Source: Pseudomonas allokribbensis
GTDB lineage: Bacteria > Pseudomonadota > Gammaproteobacteria > Pseudomonadales > Pseudomonadaceae
DNA: 64,000 nt
Reading direction: 5' to 3'
Assembly: GCF_014863605.1 (NCBI RefSeq)
Contig: NZ_CP062252.1
Span: forward strand, 5,465,001-5,529,000
In this document: piece by piece, positions 27,784 through 38,259 of the stretch
How positions within the stretch are numbered: position 1 is the stretch's first letter
Layout of the letters: each line of letters begins with the position of its first letter
Program-made: the position numbers and the translations under genes
Notes under the pieces: generated by a model
The model's input: the letters and a program-made list of their open reading frames with translations, nothing else
Database searches by the model: none
Told to the model about the DNA's origin: nothing

Positions 27784-28263
27784 TCAACGCGCACGCGTGC
27801 TGCCGGTGTGCAGATCGGCCCAGATGTGGCCGTTGGCGTAGGTCAGGAACTGGCAGTACACCGTTTCGTTGCGCAACAGATCGATCACCACCCGGTACTG
27901 AGCCAACGGATAGAAGAGCGTCAGGGTCTTGCTCTTGTCGTCATACACCGGTTTTTTCAGGCTTTTGCTTTCGCCGTCAAAACTGACCAGTACCTGGTTG
28001 ATCGTCGCGCCCTTGTTCAGCGACTTGCCCTTGAGGCGAATCATCAACGGCGATGTGACCGGAATCGGCTGCTGGTTGGACTGGCGCTGGGCGCCGACCA
28101 CCACGGAATAGTCGGTGACCTGCAACAGTTGCTGCTGCTCGGGTTCGGCATCGCGCAGGGTCAGGTCGTCGGGCGGCAGGAATTGGCTGTGCATCGGGGC
28201 GGCGGCCAGGGGCAGGCTGAGGGTCAGCAACAGGGCGGCGCAGCTGCGGATCAAGAGGCTCAT
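27784..28263 (-). CDS. Periplasmic conserved hypothetical protein
   Basis: 159 residues with a Sec signal peptide (MSLLIRSCAALLLTLSLPLA, cleavage near AAA-PM). The mature part is beta-rich (TDYSVVVGAQRQ, LMIRLKGKSLNKGATINQVLVSFDG) with one late Cys (VYCQFLTYANG). I do not recognise a named domain. Same strand as the hpt gene upstream, separated by a terminator. Confidence 0.7.
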   Translation of the reverse strand: MSLLIRSCAALLLTLSLPLAAAPMHSQFLPPDDLTLRDAEPEQQQLLQVTDYSVVVGAQRQSNQQPIPVTSPLMIRLKGKSLNKGATINQVLVSFDGESKSLKKPVYDDKSKTLTLFYPLAQYRVVIDLLRNETVYCQFLTYANGHIWADLHTGSTRAR

Positions 28264-28311
28264 GACAGGCTCCGGAGGGCGGGGCCGAGCACTTTAGCAG
28301 TCTTTAAAAGC

Positions 28312-28341
28312 AAAAGATCGCAGCCAGGGGCTGCGATCTTT
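28312..28341 (-). terminator. Terminator after hpt
   Basis: 13-bp perfect stem AAAGATCGCAGCC / GGCTGCGATCTTT with an AGG loop. The A-run on the + side gives a U-run for minus-strand transcripts. Confidence 0.85.
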
Positions 28342-28351
28342 CAGGGGACTC

Positions 28352-28909
28352 TTACATGCCTTTGACGGCGAAGATCCCGTTGGCGTTGCGCCAGTAGCCT
28401 TTGTAGTCCATGCCGTAACCGAAGATGTAACGGTCGACGCACGGCAGGCCGACGAAATCGGCTTTCAGGTCAGGACGGGCCTTGCGGTCGTGGTCCTTGT
28501 CGATCAGCACGGCGGTGTGCACTTTGCGCGCGCCAGCGTGTTTGCAGAAGTCGATGATCGCGCCCAGGGTGTGACCTTCGTCGAGGATGTCGTCGATGAT
28601 CAGCACGTCGCGGTCGATGAACGAGACTTCCGGCTTGGCTTTCCAGAACAGGTCGCCGCCGCTGGTTTCGTTGCGATAGCGGGTGGCGTGCAGGTAGGAC
28701 GCTTCCAGCGGGAACTGCAGATGGGTCAGCAGCTTGCCGGAGAAAATCAGCCCGCCGTTCATCACACAGAACACCACCGGGTTGCTCTCGGCCAGTTGTT
28801 CGTTGATTTGTGCACCGACGCGGGCAATGGCAGCCTCGACTTCAGCTTCGGTGTACAGGCAGTCAGCCTCTCGCATGATTTGACGGATATGCTCGAGATC
28901 AGCGGACAT
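28352..28909 (-). CDS. hpt: Hypoxanthine-guanine phosphoribosyltransferase
   Basis: 185 residues from the ATG at 28909, with GGAG upstream. The PRPP-binding loop VLIIDDILDEGHTL is diagnostic, and the N-terminal VMNGGLIFSGKL is the PPi loop. It salvages hypoxanthine and guanine to IMP and GMP in the cytoplasm. Divergent from upp, so purine and pyrimidine salvage share one intergenic control region. Confidence 0.9.
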   Translation of the reverse strand: MSADLEHIRQIMREADCLYTEAEVEAAIARVGAQINEQLAESNPVVFCVMNGGLIFSGKLLTHLQFPLEASYLHATRYRNETSGGDLFWKAKPEVSFIDRDVLIIDDILDEGHTLGAIIDFCKHAGARKVHTAVLIDKDHDRKARPDLKADFVGLPCVDRYIFGYGMDYKGYWRNANGIFAVKGM

Positions 28910-29000
28910 GGCGCTCTCCAAGGGGGGTCTGTTTCGGAAAAGCGGGCAAAGGTACGCATCCCGCACGGCCGAATCAAGCATTTGTGGACTAACGTACTGT

Positions 29001-29016
29001 ATGTCCTATAGGACAT
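29001..29016. promoter_or_regulatory. 16-bp perfect palindrome between hpt and upp
   Basis: ATGTCCTATAGGACAT is a perfect dyad in the 165-bp divergent region, 59 bp before the upp ATG and ~90 bp before the hpt ATG. It is likely an operator; the binding protein is unknown. Confidence 0.5.
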
Positions 29017-29074
29017 CACCCTCGGATAGATTAATCTAGGCCGGTTTTTTTGCCCGCCGCCGGAGCCTTTCCCC

Positions 29075-29713
29075 ATGTCCATCCAAGAGATCCGCCATCC
29101 GCTGATCCGTCACAAACTTGGCCTTATGCGCCGTGCAGACATCAGCACCAAGAATTTCCGCGAGCTCGCTCAGGAAGTCGGTGCCCTGTTGACCTATGAA
29201 GCTACCAAAGACCTGCCGCTGGAAACCTACGATATCGAAGGTTGGTGCGGCACTGTGTCGGTCGAGAAAATCGCCGGCAAGAAGATTACCGTCGTGCCGA
29301 TCCTGCGTGCCGGCATCGGCATGCTCGAAGGCGTGCTGAGCCTGATCCCGGGCGCCAAGGTCAGCGCCGTCGGCGTTGCCCGTAACGAAGAAACCCTGCA
29401 GGCCCACACTTATCTGGAAAAACTGGTTCCGGAAATCGACGAACGCCTGGCCATGATCATCGACCCGATGCTCGCCACCGGCAGCTCCATGGTTGCGACC
29501 ATCGACCTGCTGAAAAAGGCCGGTTGCAAGGACATCCGCGCGATGGTGCTGGTTGCCGCGCCGGAAGGCATTGCCGCTGTCGAGAAAGCTCACCCGGACG
29601 TGATCATCTACACCGCGTCCATCGATCAGAAACTCAACGAGCACGGTTACATCATTCCTGGGCTTGGCGATGCCGGTGACAAGATCTTCGGCACCAAGCA
29701 GAAGGACGCGTAA
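29075..29713 (+). CDS. upp: Uracil phosphoribosyltransferase
   Basis: 212 residues. The PRPP loop is [20 protein letters not shown], and the uracil-binding C-terminal stretch is [17 protein letters not shown]. It converts uracil plus PRPP to UMP. The uraA permease starts 2 bp after its stop, forming a salvage operon. Confidence 0.95.
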   Translation: MSIQEIRHPLIRHKLGLMRRADISTKNFRELAQEVGALLTYEATKDLPLETYDIEGWCGTVSVEKIAGKKITVVPILRAGIGMLEGVLSLIPGAKVSAVGVARNEETLQAHTYLEKLVPEIDERLAMIIDPMLATGSSMVATIDLLKKAGCKDIRAMVLVAAPEGIAAVEKAHPDVIIYTASIDQKLNEHGYIIPGLGDAGDKIFGTKQKDA

Positions 29714-29715
29714 CC

Positions 29716-30990
29716 ATGCAGCAAGAGTTCAACGATCCGCTCTGGCGCACGGTGCTGTCCGGCGCACAGATGCTGTTCGTGGCTTTCGGCGCCCTGGTGC
29801 TGATGCCGCTGATCACGGGTCTTGACCCGAACGTGGCACTGTTTACCGCAGGTCTTGGGACGATTCTGTTCCAGATCGTCACCGGGCGTCAGGTGCCGGT
29901 GTTCCTGGCGTCGAGCTTTGCCTTCATCACCCCGATCATTCTCGCCAAGGGCCAGTTCGGCCTCGCCGCGACCATGGGCGGCGTGATGGCGGCCGGTTTC
30001 GTCTACACCTTCCTTGGCCTGGCCGTGAAGATCAAAGGCACCGGGTTCATCGACCGTCTGCTGCCGCCGGTGGTGATCGGTCCGGTGATCATTTCCATTG
30101 GCCTGGCCATGGCGCCGATTGCCGCGAACATGGCGATGGGCAAGGCCGGTGACGGTTCGGAGCTGATCCATTACCAGACCGCGATGATGATCTCGATGCC
30201 GGCATTGCTGACCACGTTGATCGTGGCGGTGTTCGGCAAAGGCATTTTCCGCCTGGTACCGATCATTTCCGGCGTGCTGGTGGGTTTCGCCATGTCCTTC
30301 TATTTCGGTGTCGTCGACACCGCGAAGATTGCGGCAGCCCCGTGGTTTGCGATCCCTCACTTCACTGCGCCCGAGTTCAACTGGCAGGCGATCCTGTTCA
30401 TCGTCCCGGTGGCGCTGGCCCCGGCCATCGAGCACATCGGCGGCGTGATTGCCGTCGGCAGCGTGACCGGTCGCGACTACCTGAAGAAACCGGGCCTGCA
30501 TCGCACCCTGCTGGGTGACGGTATCGCCACCACGGCCGCCGGCCTGTTCGGCGGTCCGCCCAACACCACCTACGCCGAAGTGACTGGCGCGGTGATGCTG
30601 ACCAAGAACTACAACCCGAAAATCATGACCTGGGCGGCGATCTTCGCCATCAGCCTGGCGTTCATCGGCAAGTTCGGTGCCCTGCTGCAAAGCATTCCGG
30701 TGCCGGTGATGGGCGGGATTCTGTGCCTGTTGTTCGGTTCGATCGCGGCGGTGGGGATGAACACCCTGATCCGTCACAAGATCGATCTGGGCGAGGCGCG
30801 CAATCTGGTGATCGTTTCCGTCACGCTGGTGTTCGGGATTGGCGGTGTGCTGGTCGGCACCGGCACCGGTCCGGATGACTTCGGCCTCAAAGGCATCGCG
30901 CTGTGCGCGGTGGTGGCGATTGCGCTGAACCTGATCCTGCCGGGCAACGACAGCTGGAAACACAAGAAGGCAGATGAGCCGCTGCTCTAA
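29716..30990 (+). CDS. uraA: Uracil-xanthine permease (NCS2 family)
   Basis: 424 residues with about 12-14 membrane segments. Family motifs include PVALAPAIEHIGGV and FGGPPNTTYAEVTGAV. It imports uracil with protons at the inner membrane. Translationally coupled to upp by a 2-bp gap. Confidence 0.93.
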   Translation: MQQEFNDPLWRTVLSGAQMLFVAFGALVLMPLITGLDPNVALFTAGLGTILFQIVTGRQVPVFLASSFAFITPIILAKGQFGLAATMGGVMAAGFVYTFLGLAVKIKGTGFIDRLLPPVVIGPVIISIGLAMAPIAANMAMGKAGDGSELIHYQTAMMISMPALLTTLIVAVFGKGIFRLVPIISGVLVGFAMSFYFGVVDTAKIAAAPWFAIPHFTAPEFNWQAILFIVPVALAPAIEHIGGVIAVGSVTGRDYLKKPGLHRTLLGDGIATTAAGLFGGPPNTTYAEVTGAVMLTKNYNPKIMTWAAIFAISLAFIGKFGALLQSIPVPVMGGILCLLFGSIAAVGMNTLIRHKIDLGEARNLVIVSVTLVFGIGGVLVGTGTGPDDFGLKGIALCAVVAIALNLILPGNDSWKHKKADEPLL

Positions 30991-31001
30991 GCCTTGAGCG
31001 T

Positions 31002-31032
31002 TGGTCGTTCCCACGTTGCGTGGGAACGACCA
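31002..31032. terminator. 13-bp perfect hairpin between uraA and hemH
   Basis: TGGTCGTTCCCAC / GTGGGAACGACCA with a GTTGC loop between convergent genes. There is no strong T-run; it resembles the common Pseudomonas intergenic palindromes. Confidence 0.6.
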
Positions 31033-31037
31033 TGTTT

Positions 31038-32060
31038 TCAGAGAGCCAGTGGCGCCCGCTCACAAAGCGTCGCCAATGCCTTTGCCCATTGCGGGTCATC
31101 GTTCAGGCACGGCACCAGCACCAACTCCTCCCCTCCCGCCTCGCGGAACTGTTCCTTGCCGCGATCGCCGATCTCTTCCAGGGTTTCGATGCAATCGGCA
31201 ACAAACGCCGGGCACATCACCAGAATCTTCTTCACGCCGCTCTTGGCCAACTCATCCAGCCGCGCTTCGGTGTAGGGTTCGATCCATTTCGCCCGGCCCA
31301 GCCGCGACTGAAACGACACCGACCATTTACCGTCCGGGATGCCCATGCGTTTGGCAAACTCGGCCGCCGTGCGCAGGCACTGACCGCGATAACAGGTCGC
31401 AACCACCTCCGGCGGTGCACCGGCGCAGCAATCGCCGCCGCCCTCGAAACTGTGCCCCGGATTGAGCTTTTTCAGGTGCCGCTCCGGCAAACCATGGAAG
31501 CTCAGCAGCAGGTGATCATAATCCTGCCGCAAGTGCGGTCGGGCACTCTCCACCAGCGCATCAAGGTATTCCGGCTGATCGTAGAACGGCTGCAATACCG
31601 ACAGTTGCACATCGAGTTTCTTCTCGCACACAACTCGCTTGGCTTCTTCGATCACGGTGGTCGTGGTGCTGTCGGCGAACTGTGGATAAAGCGGCGCGAG
31701 AGTAATGCGCTTGTGCCCCGCCGCGACCAGCCTCAGCAGGCTTGTCTCAATCGATGGCTCGCCGTAACGCATGGCCAGTTCCACCGGGCCGTGGGTCCAC
31801 TGCGCCTTCATCTGCTGTTGCAGGCGACGGCTGAGCACCACCAGCGGCGAGCCTTCATCCCACCAGATCGAGGCGTAGGCATGGGCCGACTGCTCGGGGC
31901 GCTTGATCAGGATCAGCGACACCAACAGACGCCGCACCGGCCACGGCAGGTCGATCACGTACGGGTCCATCAGAAATTGATTGAGGTAGCTGCGCACGTC
32001 GGCCACCGAAGTGGAGGCCGGCGAACCCAGGTTGACCAGAAGCAAGGCGTGATCGGTCAT
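31038..32060 (-). CDS. hemH: Ferrochelatase
   Basis: 340 residues from the ATG at 32060, with AGGA upstream; the longer frame to 32174 overlaps the upstream gene. Catalytic His is in [12 protein letters not shown], and the second acidic site lies near the C-terminal [16 protein letters not shown]. It inserts Fe2+ into protoporphyrin IX. It starts 13 bp after the epimerase gene on the same strand. Confidence 0.93.
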   Translation of the reverse strand: MTDHALLLVNLGSPASTSVADVRSYLNQFLMDPYVIDLPWPVRRLLVSLILIKRPEQSAHAYASIWWDEGSPLVVLSRRLQQQMKAQWTHGPVELAMRYGEPSIETSLLRLVAAGHKRITLAPLYPQFADSTTTTVIEEAKRVVCEKKLDVQLSVLQPFYDQPEYLDALVESARPHLRQDYDHLLLSFHGLPERHLKKLNPGHSFEGGGDCCAGAPPEVVATCYRGQCLRTAAEFAKRMGIPDGKWSVSFQSRLGRAKWIEPYTEARLDELAKSGVKKILVMCPAFVADCIETLEEIGDRGKEQFREAGGEELVLVPCLNDDPQWAKALATLCERAPLAL

Positions 32061-32073
32061 GCAACGTCCTATT

Positions 32074-32976
32074 TCAGAGGCGGCTGGAGAGATCGTCCAG
32101 GGCCGCGCGTAAATCCGTGAAGCGGAAACTGAATCCGGCTTCCAGCAAGCGTGCCGGCGTGGCCCGTTGGCCACCCAGCAACAGCAATGACATCTCGCCG
32201 AGCCCGACCTTCAAGGCGAGGGCCGGCATCGGCATGAACGCCGGGCGATGCAGCACGCTGCCCAGCGTCTTGGCGAATTCGCGATTGCGCACAGGTTTCG
32301 GTGCGCACGCATTATAAGGACCGCTGGCCTGATTGCGGTGCAGAAGAAAATCAATCAGGGCGATTTGATCGTCGATATGAATCCACGACATCCACTGCCG
32401 ACCATTACCCAAAGGCCCGCCCAGTCCGAGTTTGAACGGCAGCAACAGGCGCGACAAAAAACCGCCCTCGGCCGACAGCACCAGCCCGGTTCGCACCAGC
32501 ACCACGCGAATGTCCATCGCTTCGGCGCGTTGCGCGGTTTCCTCCCAGGCAATGCACAACTGACTGGCGAAATCGTCGATCACCGGTGGCGAGTCTTCGG
32601 TCAACTCGCGTTCGCCGCCGTCACCGTACCAACCCACCGCCGAGCCCGAGATCAGCAGTGACGGTTTCTGCCCGCGATTTTCCAGCCACGTCAGCAACGT
32701 TTCGGTGAGCGTGATGCGACTGCTCCACAACACGGCTTTACGCCGATGGGTCCACGGCCGGTCGGCAATCGGCGCGCCGGCGAGGTTGACGATCACGTCG
32801 ACCGGCTCGTCGCCAAAGTCCTCCAGACGCGCAATGCCACGCACTGGCGCTCCACAGATTTTCGCGACTTTTTCCGCGCGACGACTCAGCACGGTCAAGC
32901 GATGTCCCTGCCCCAACCAGTGCCGGCAGAGCTGACGTCCGATCAATCCAGTACCGCCGGTCAGCAATATGTGCAT
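32074..32976 (-). CDS. TIGR01777-family NAD-dependent epimerase (YfcH-like)
   Basis: 300 residues. The Rossmann motif is [13 protein letters not shown] at the N-terminus, followed by [22 protein letters not shown]. The C-terminal DUF1731 region ([25 protein letters not shown]) is complete. Substrate unknown. First gene of a two-gene unit with hemH. Confidence 0.87.
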   Translation of the reverse strand: MHILLTGGTGLIGRQLCRHWLGQGHRLTVLSRRAEKVAKICGAPVRGIARLEDFGDEPVDVIVNLAGAPIADRPWTHRRKAVLWSSRITLTETLLTWLENRGQKPSLLISGSAVGWYGDGGERELTEDSPPVIDDFASQLCIAWEETAQRAEAMDIRVVLVRTGLVLSAEGGFLSRLLLPFKLGLGGPLGNGRQWMSWIHIDDQIALIDFLLHRNQASGPYNACAPKPVRNREFAKTLGSVLHRPAFMPMPALALKVGLGEMSLLLLGGQRATPARLLEAGFSFRFTDLRAALDDLSSRL

Positions 32977-33054
32977 GACATCTTCCTCGCGTGGCGTTTT
33001 ACCCCGATCCCTAGTCTATTTTTATAAGCAGGGATCTTTTCTATCGGGCAGGCT

Positions 33055-33071
33055 CTATTGTTTAACAATAG
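33055..33071. promoter_or_regulatory. 17-bp inverted repeat in the yfcH / light-cluster divergent region
   Basis: CTATTGTT-T-AACAATAG has 8-bp perfect arms. It lies 79 bp upstream of the epimerase start, close to a minus-strand TATAAA at 33021-33026. It may be an operator for the epimerase-hemH unit. Confidence 0.35.
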
Positions 33072-34372
<1,301 letters not shown>

Positions 34373-34387
34373 TTCTCGCCAAAATCC

Positions 34388-34411
34388 TGTACAAATAAAT
34401 TGACTTGTACA
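34388..34411 (+). promoter_or_regulatory. LitR/PplR operator 1 of the light operon
   Basis: TGTACA-N12-TGTACA, an exact match to the reported PplR1 direct-repeat consensus. It overlaps a TTGACT -35 (34400-34405), which pairs with TATGCT (34422-34427) at 16 bp. Confidence 0.8.
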
Positions 34412-34437
34412 CCCTTGAATCTATGCTGAAGGAATGT

Positions 34438-34461
34438 TGTACAGAATAATTATTTTGTACA
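34438..34461 (+). promoter_or_regulatory. LitR/PplR operator 2 of the light operon
   Basis: A second exact TGTACA-N12-TGTACA, 50 bp downstream of the first and 23 bp before the DUF523 gene start. It lies just beyond the predicted transcription start. Confidence 0.8.
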
Positions 34462-34483
34462 AATTCAGATTCGAGGTGCCTCC

Positions 34484-35437
34484 ATGTCCGAACCGTCCCC
34501 ACCCAAGATCGCCATCAGCGCCTGCCTGATGGGGGCCGAAGTGCGCTACAACGGCGGACACAAGGCATCGCGACTGTGCACCCGCACCCTCACTGAGTAT
34601 TTCCAGTTCGTCCCGGTCTGCCCGGAAGTCGCGATCGGCCTGGGCATTCCCCGCGAGCCGATTCGCCTGGTGGGTGACCCGGATCATCCCCAGGCTCTCG
34701 GCACTGTTCATCGCGAGGCCGACGTCACCGACGCGCTGTCCGCTTATGGCCAGAAAATGGCCACCGAACTCGATGACATCTGCGGCTACATCTTCATGCA
34801 GCAATCGCCGTCCTGCGGGCTGGAGCGGGTCAAGGTCTATCACCACAACGGCGCGCCGATCGGCAGCGGGCGCGGGATCTACGCCCAGGCCTTCTGTGTC
34901 CGGCACCCAGATCTACCGGTGGAGGAAGCCGGACGATTGAACGATCCGGTCCTGCGGGAAAATTTCATCACTCGGGTGTTCGCCTACAGCGACTGGCAAC
35001 AGGTGCTCGAACAAGGCCTGAGCCGCCGCGCCCTGACCGACTTCCACTCACGTTACAAATACCTGCTGATGGCCCACAACCCGGTGCAATACAAGGCGCT
35101 GGGCAATCTACTGGGCAACATGAGCGGAATCGATCCCGTGGCGCTCGGCCCGCGCTACTTCAGCCAATTGATGGCGGCGCTGAGCACCTGCGCCACGCGC
35201 CGCACCCACAGCAACGTGTTGCAGCACATCAGTGGCTACCTGAAACGGGCCATCAGCACCGAAGACAAACAGGAAATGCAGCACGTCATCGGCCAGTACC
35301 GCCACGGCATCGTGCCGCTGGTGGTGCCGCTGACGCTGCTCAAGCATCACTTTCGCCAACACCCCGATCCGTACATCGCGCAACAGGTTTACCTGCAACC
35401 GCACCCGGAAAACCTCAGCCTGCGAAACGCCATTTGA
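34484..35437 (+). CDS. DUF523-DUF1722 fusion protein (TudS-like / YbgA)
   Basis: 317 residues. The N-terminal DUF523 domain (~1-150) has three cysteines, Cys14 (SACLMG), Cys46 (PVCPEV) and Cys111 (SPSCGL), placed like those that hold the [4Fe-4S] cluster of thiouracil desulfidase TudS. The C-terminal DUF1722/YbgA domain (~180-300: FHSRYKYLLMAHNP ... LKHHFRQHPDPYIAQQVYL) is often found next to photolyase genes. It is first in the light operon, and its stop overlaps the regulator ATG. Possible role: Fe-S enzyme acting on thiolated or photodamaged nucleobases (inference). Confidence 0.85.
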   Translation: MSEPSPPKIAISACLMGAEVRYNGGHKASRLCTRTLTEYFQFVPVCPEVAIGLGIPREPIRLVGDPDHPQALGTVHREADVTDALSAYGQKMATELDDICGYIFMQQSPSCGLERVKVYHHNGAPIGSGRGIYAQAFCVRHPDLPVEEAGRLNDPVLRENFITRVFAYSDWQQVLEQGLSRRALTDFHSRYKYLLMAHNPVQYKALGNLLGNMSGIDPVALGPRYFSQLMAALSTCATRRTHSNVLQHISGYLKRAISTEDKQEMQHVIGQYRHGIVPLVVPLTLLKHHFRQHPDPYIAQQVYLQPHPENLSLRNAI

Positions 35438-36378
35438 TGAACGACTCACCCGACACCAGCGCCCGCGAAGACCTCGGCGCCGACTTCAAGAAAGCCCTCG
35501 ACGACGGCTGGCTGCCGATCCGCGAGGTCGCGCGCCAGACCGGCGTCAACGCGATTACCCTGCGCGCCTGGGAACGCCGTTACGGATTGATCGTGCCCCA
35601 GCGCACGCCTAAAGGTCATCGCCTGTACTCGGCCGAGCACGTGCAGCGCATCCAGACCATCCTCACCTGGCTGAACCGGGGCGTTGCGGTCAGTCAGGTC
35701 AAACCGCTGCTCGACACACCGCAAGCCTTCAACGAGCCGCTGGAAAACGAATGGCAGCCGTTGCATCAAGCCGCACTGCAGGCGGTCATCCAATTGAACG
35801 AACGCAGCCTCGACGACAGCGTCAACCAGGCCATGGCGTTGTACCCGCCGCGAACCCTGTGCGAGCAATTGCTGATGCCGTTGCTGGCGGAACTCGAACA
35901 GCGCTGGCAGGGCCAGTTCGGTGCGCAGATGGAGCGGGTGTTCTTTCACGCCTGGCTGCGTAGCAAATTTGGCGCACGCATCTACCATAACAACCGTCAG
36001 TTGCGCGGTGCGCCACTGCTGCTGGTCAATCATTCGGACTTACTGCTGGAGCCGCACCTGTGGCTCTGCGCCTGGTTGATCAGCAGTGCCGATTGCCCGG
36101 TGCAGGTGTTTGACTGGCCGCTGCCGGCCGGGGAACTGGCGTTGGCAGTCGATCATCTGCAAGCCCGTGGCGTACTGCTGTATTCCAGCAAAGCCATGAA
36201 CCTTGCGCAGTTGCCGAAGCTGTTGAATGGCGTCAGCTGCCTGAAAATGATTGCCGGACCAACGGTGTGCATCCACCACGCCGAGTTGTCCGTAAGAACC
36301 TCCGAGATCGCTGATCTGTACCTGGCCGAAGATCCTCTGGCGGCGCATCAGGTGCTGATAGAGCGAGAGTTGATTTGA
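35437..36378 (+). CDS. pplR1: MerR-family light-response regulator, LitR/PplR (class II) type
   Basis: 313 residues. The MerR helix-turn-helix is at ~26-90 (LPIREVARQTGVNAITLRAWERRYGL, PKGHRLYSAEHVQRI). A helical B12-binding-like domain follows, but the cobalamin signature DxHxxG is absent, as in class II LitR proteins that work with a LOV photoreceptor. Overlaps its neighbours on both sides by ATGA. Its own operon has two matching operators, so it is probably autoregulated. The symbol is by homology and position next to phrB. Confidence 0.85.
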   Translation: MNDSPDTSAREDLGADFKKALDDGWLPIREVARQTGVNAITLRAWERRYGLIVPQRTPKGHRLYSAEHVQRIQTILTWLNRGVAVSQVKPLLDTPQAFNEPLENEWQPLHQAALQAVIQLNERSLDDSVNQAMALYPPRTLCEQLLMPLLAELEQRWQGQFGAQMERVFFHAWLRSKFGARIYHNNRQLRGAPLLLVNHSDLLLEPHLWLCAWLISSADCPVQVFDWPLPAGELALAVDHLQARGVLLYSSKAMNLAQLPKLLNGVSCLKMIAGPTVCIHHAELSVRTSEIADLYLAEDPLAAHQVLIERELI

Positions 36379-37844
36379 TGAAGACTGTCGAGAACACCAT
36401 GCAATTGATCTGGCTGCGCAGCGACCTGCGCCAACATGACAACACCGCCCTGACGGCCGCCGCCGAGCGTGGCCCGACCGTGGCCGTGTACCTGTTGAGC
36501 CCCGAGCAATGGCAGGAACATGACGACGCCCCGTGCAAGATCGATTTCTGGCTGCGCAACCTGCGGGAGCTGAGCAAAAGCCTCGCAGCACTGAACATCC
36601 CGTTGTTGATCCGCAGCGCCCCGCGCTGGGATCAGGCGCCAGCGGTGCTGCTTGAGCTGTGCCGGCAATTGAAGGTCGAGGCCGTTCACGCCAACGAGGA
36701 ATATGGCATTCATGAAAGCCGCCGCGATGCAGCGGTTGCACGAGCCTTGCAAGCCGAAAGCATCACGTTTCATAGCCACCTTGATCAGTTGCTGTTCCAA
36801 CCCGGCAGCGTGTTGACCAAGACCGACACCTACTTTCAGGTGTTCAGCCAGTTCCGCAAAGTCTGCTATGAACGTTTGCATCGCTCGATGCCGGCGCTGA
36901 TAAAGGCGCCGTCGGCGCAGGTCCCGCTGAATATCGACAGCGATCCGCTGCCCGAGTCCATCGAGGGTTTCCCGACACCCGGCCAGGCCCTGCGCAACCT
37001 GTGGCCCGCCGGCGAAACCGAGGCCCAACGACGCCTCGACACCTTCGCCGACGTGCAGATCGACTATTACAAGAGCGAACGCGACTTCCCGGCCAAGCCT
37101 GGCACCAGCCAGCTCTCGGCCTATCTCGCGGCGGGTGTGATCTCGCCGCGCCAGTGCCTGCATGCCGCGCTGCAAACCAATCAGGGCGAATTCGAAAGCG
37201 GCAAGGTCGGCGCCGTCACCTGGATCAACGAGCTGCTGTGGCGCGAGTTCTACAAACACATTCTGGTGGGTTACCCACGGGTCTCCCGCCATCGCGCGTT
37301 CCGCCCGGAAACCGAAGCCCTGGCCTGGCGCGATGCGCCGCAGGAACTGGCGGCCTGGCAGCAGGCACGCACCGGCCTGCCGATCATCGACGCGGCCATG
37401 CGCCAATTGCTCGAAACCGGCTGGATGCACAATCGCCTGCGGATGGTGGTGGCGATGTTCCTGACCAAGAACCTGCTGATCGACTGGCGTGAAGGCGAGC
37501 GTTTTTTCATGCGCCACCTGATCGACGGCGATCTGGCGGCGAACAACGGCGGCTGGCAGTGGAGCGCTTCAACCGGCACCGATGCAGCGCCGTACTTCCG
37601 GATTTTCAACCCGGTCAGCCAGTCGGAAAAATTCGACAGCGAAGGCCTGTTCATCAAACACTGGCTGCCTGAACTGGCCGGACTGAACAAGAAGGAAGTG
37701 CACAACCCGGCGAGCGCTGGCGGGCTGTTCAGGGTGGCGGACTATCCACCGCCGATCGTCAACCTGAGCACCTCGCGGGAGCGGGCACTGAGCGCGTTCA
37801 AGAACCTGCCGTCACGCCAGGCGGCCGGAGGCGGGCATGAGTGA
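36378..37844 (+). CDS. phrB: Deoxyribodipyrimidine photolyase (class I CPD)
   Basis: 488 residues from the ATG at 36378 (ATGA overlap). The N-terminal antenna-binding Rossmann domain starts LIWLRSDLRQHDN. The C-terminal FAD domain carries the photolyase signature around WINELLWREFYKH, the TGWMHNRLRMVVA block and DGDLAANNGGWQWSASTGTD. It repairs cyclobutane pyrimidine dimers with blue light. Central member of the light operon. Confidence 0.93.
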   Translation: MKTVENTMQLIWLRSDLRQHDNTALTAAAERGPTVAVYLLSPEQWQEHDDAPCKIDFWLRNLRELSKSLAALNIPLLIRSAPRWDQAPAVLLELCRQLKVEAVHANEEYGIHESRRDAAVARALQAESITFHSHLDQLLFQPGSVLTKTDTYFQVFSQFRKVCYERLHRSMPALIKAPSAQVPLNIDSDPLPESIEGFPTPGQALRNLWPAGETEAQRRLDTFADVQIDYYKSERDFPAKPGTSQLSAYLAAGVISPRQCLHAALQTNQGEFESGKVGAVTWINELLWREFYKHILVGYPRVSRHRAFRPETEALAWRDAPQELAAWQQARTGLPIIDAAMRQLLETGWMHNRLRMVVAMFLTKNLLIDWREGERFFMRHLIDGDLAANNGGWQWSASTGTDAAPYFRIFNPVSQSEKFDSEGLFIKHWLPELAGLNKKEVHNPASAGGLFRVADYPPPIVNLSTSRERALSAFKNLPSRQAAGGGHE

Positions 37845-38259
37845 ATTTCTGCGCCGTTTCGCCCGCCAGTTTGCGCAGTTGAACAAAGACAACCTGCACA
37901 GCCTGGACGCGCTCTACAGCGAGGACATTCATTTCACCGATCCCTTGCACGAGGTGCAGGGGCTGACGCAATTGCGCAGCTACTTCAGCGAGTTGTACGC
38001 GAATGTCAGTGAGCTGCGGTTCGACTTCCACGGTTTCGACCAGATCGGCGACTGCGAAGGTTACCTGCGCTGGGTCATGAGTTACCGCCACCCGCGTCTG
38101 GCGGGCGGACGATTGATTCGCGTCACGGGCTGCTCGCACCTGCTCTGGCGCGACAAGGTTTATCGCCACCGGGATTACTTCGATGCCGGGGCGCTGCTTT
38201 ATGAACATCTACCTGTATTGGGCCGGGTGATTGCCTGGCTGAAAAGGAGACTGGGATGA
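37837..38259 (+). CDS. NTF2-like (SnoaL) family protein
   Basis: 140 residues (MSEFLRRFARQFAQLNKDNL..LYSEDIHFTDPLHEVQGL) with the cone fold pattern typical of nuclear-transport-factor-2-like proteins. It overlaps photolyase by 8 bp and the SDR gene by ATGA. It may be a small enzyme or binding protein in the lipid branch of the operon; function unknown. Confidence 0.83.
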   Translation: MSEFLRRFARQFAQLNKDNLHSLDALYSEDIHFTDPLHEVQGLTQLRSYFSELYANVSELRFDFHGFDQIGDCEGYLRWVMSYRHPRLAGGRLIRVTGCSHLLWRDKVYRHRDYFDAGALLYEHLPVLGRVIAWLKRRLG

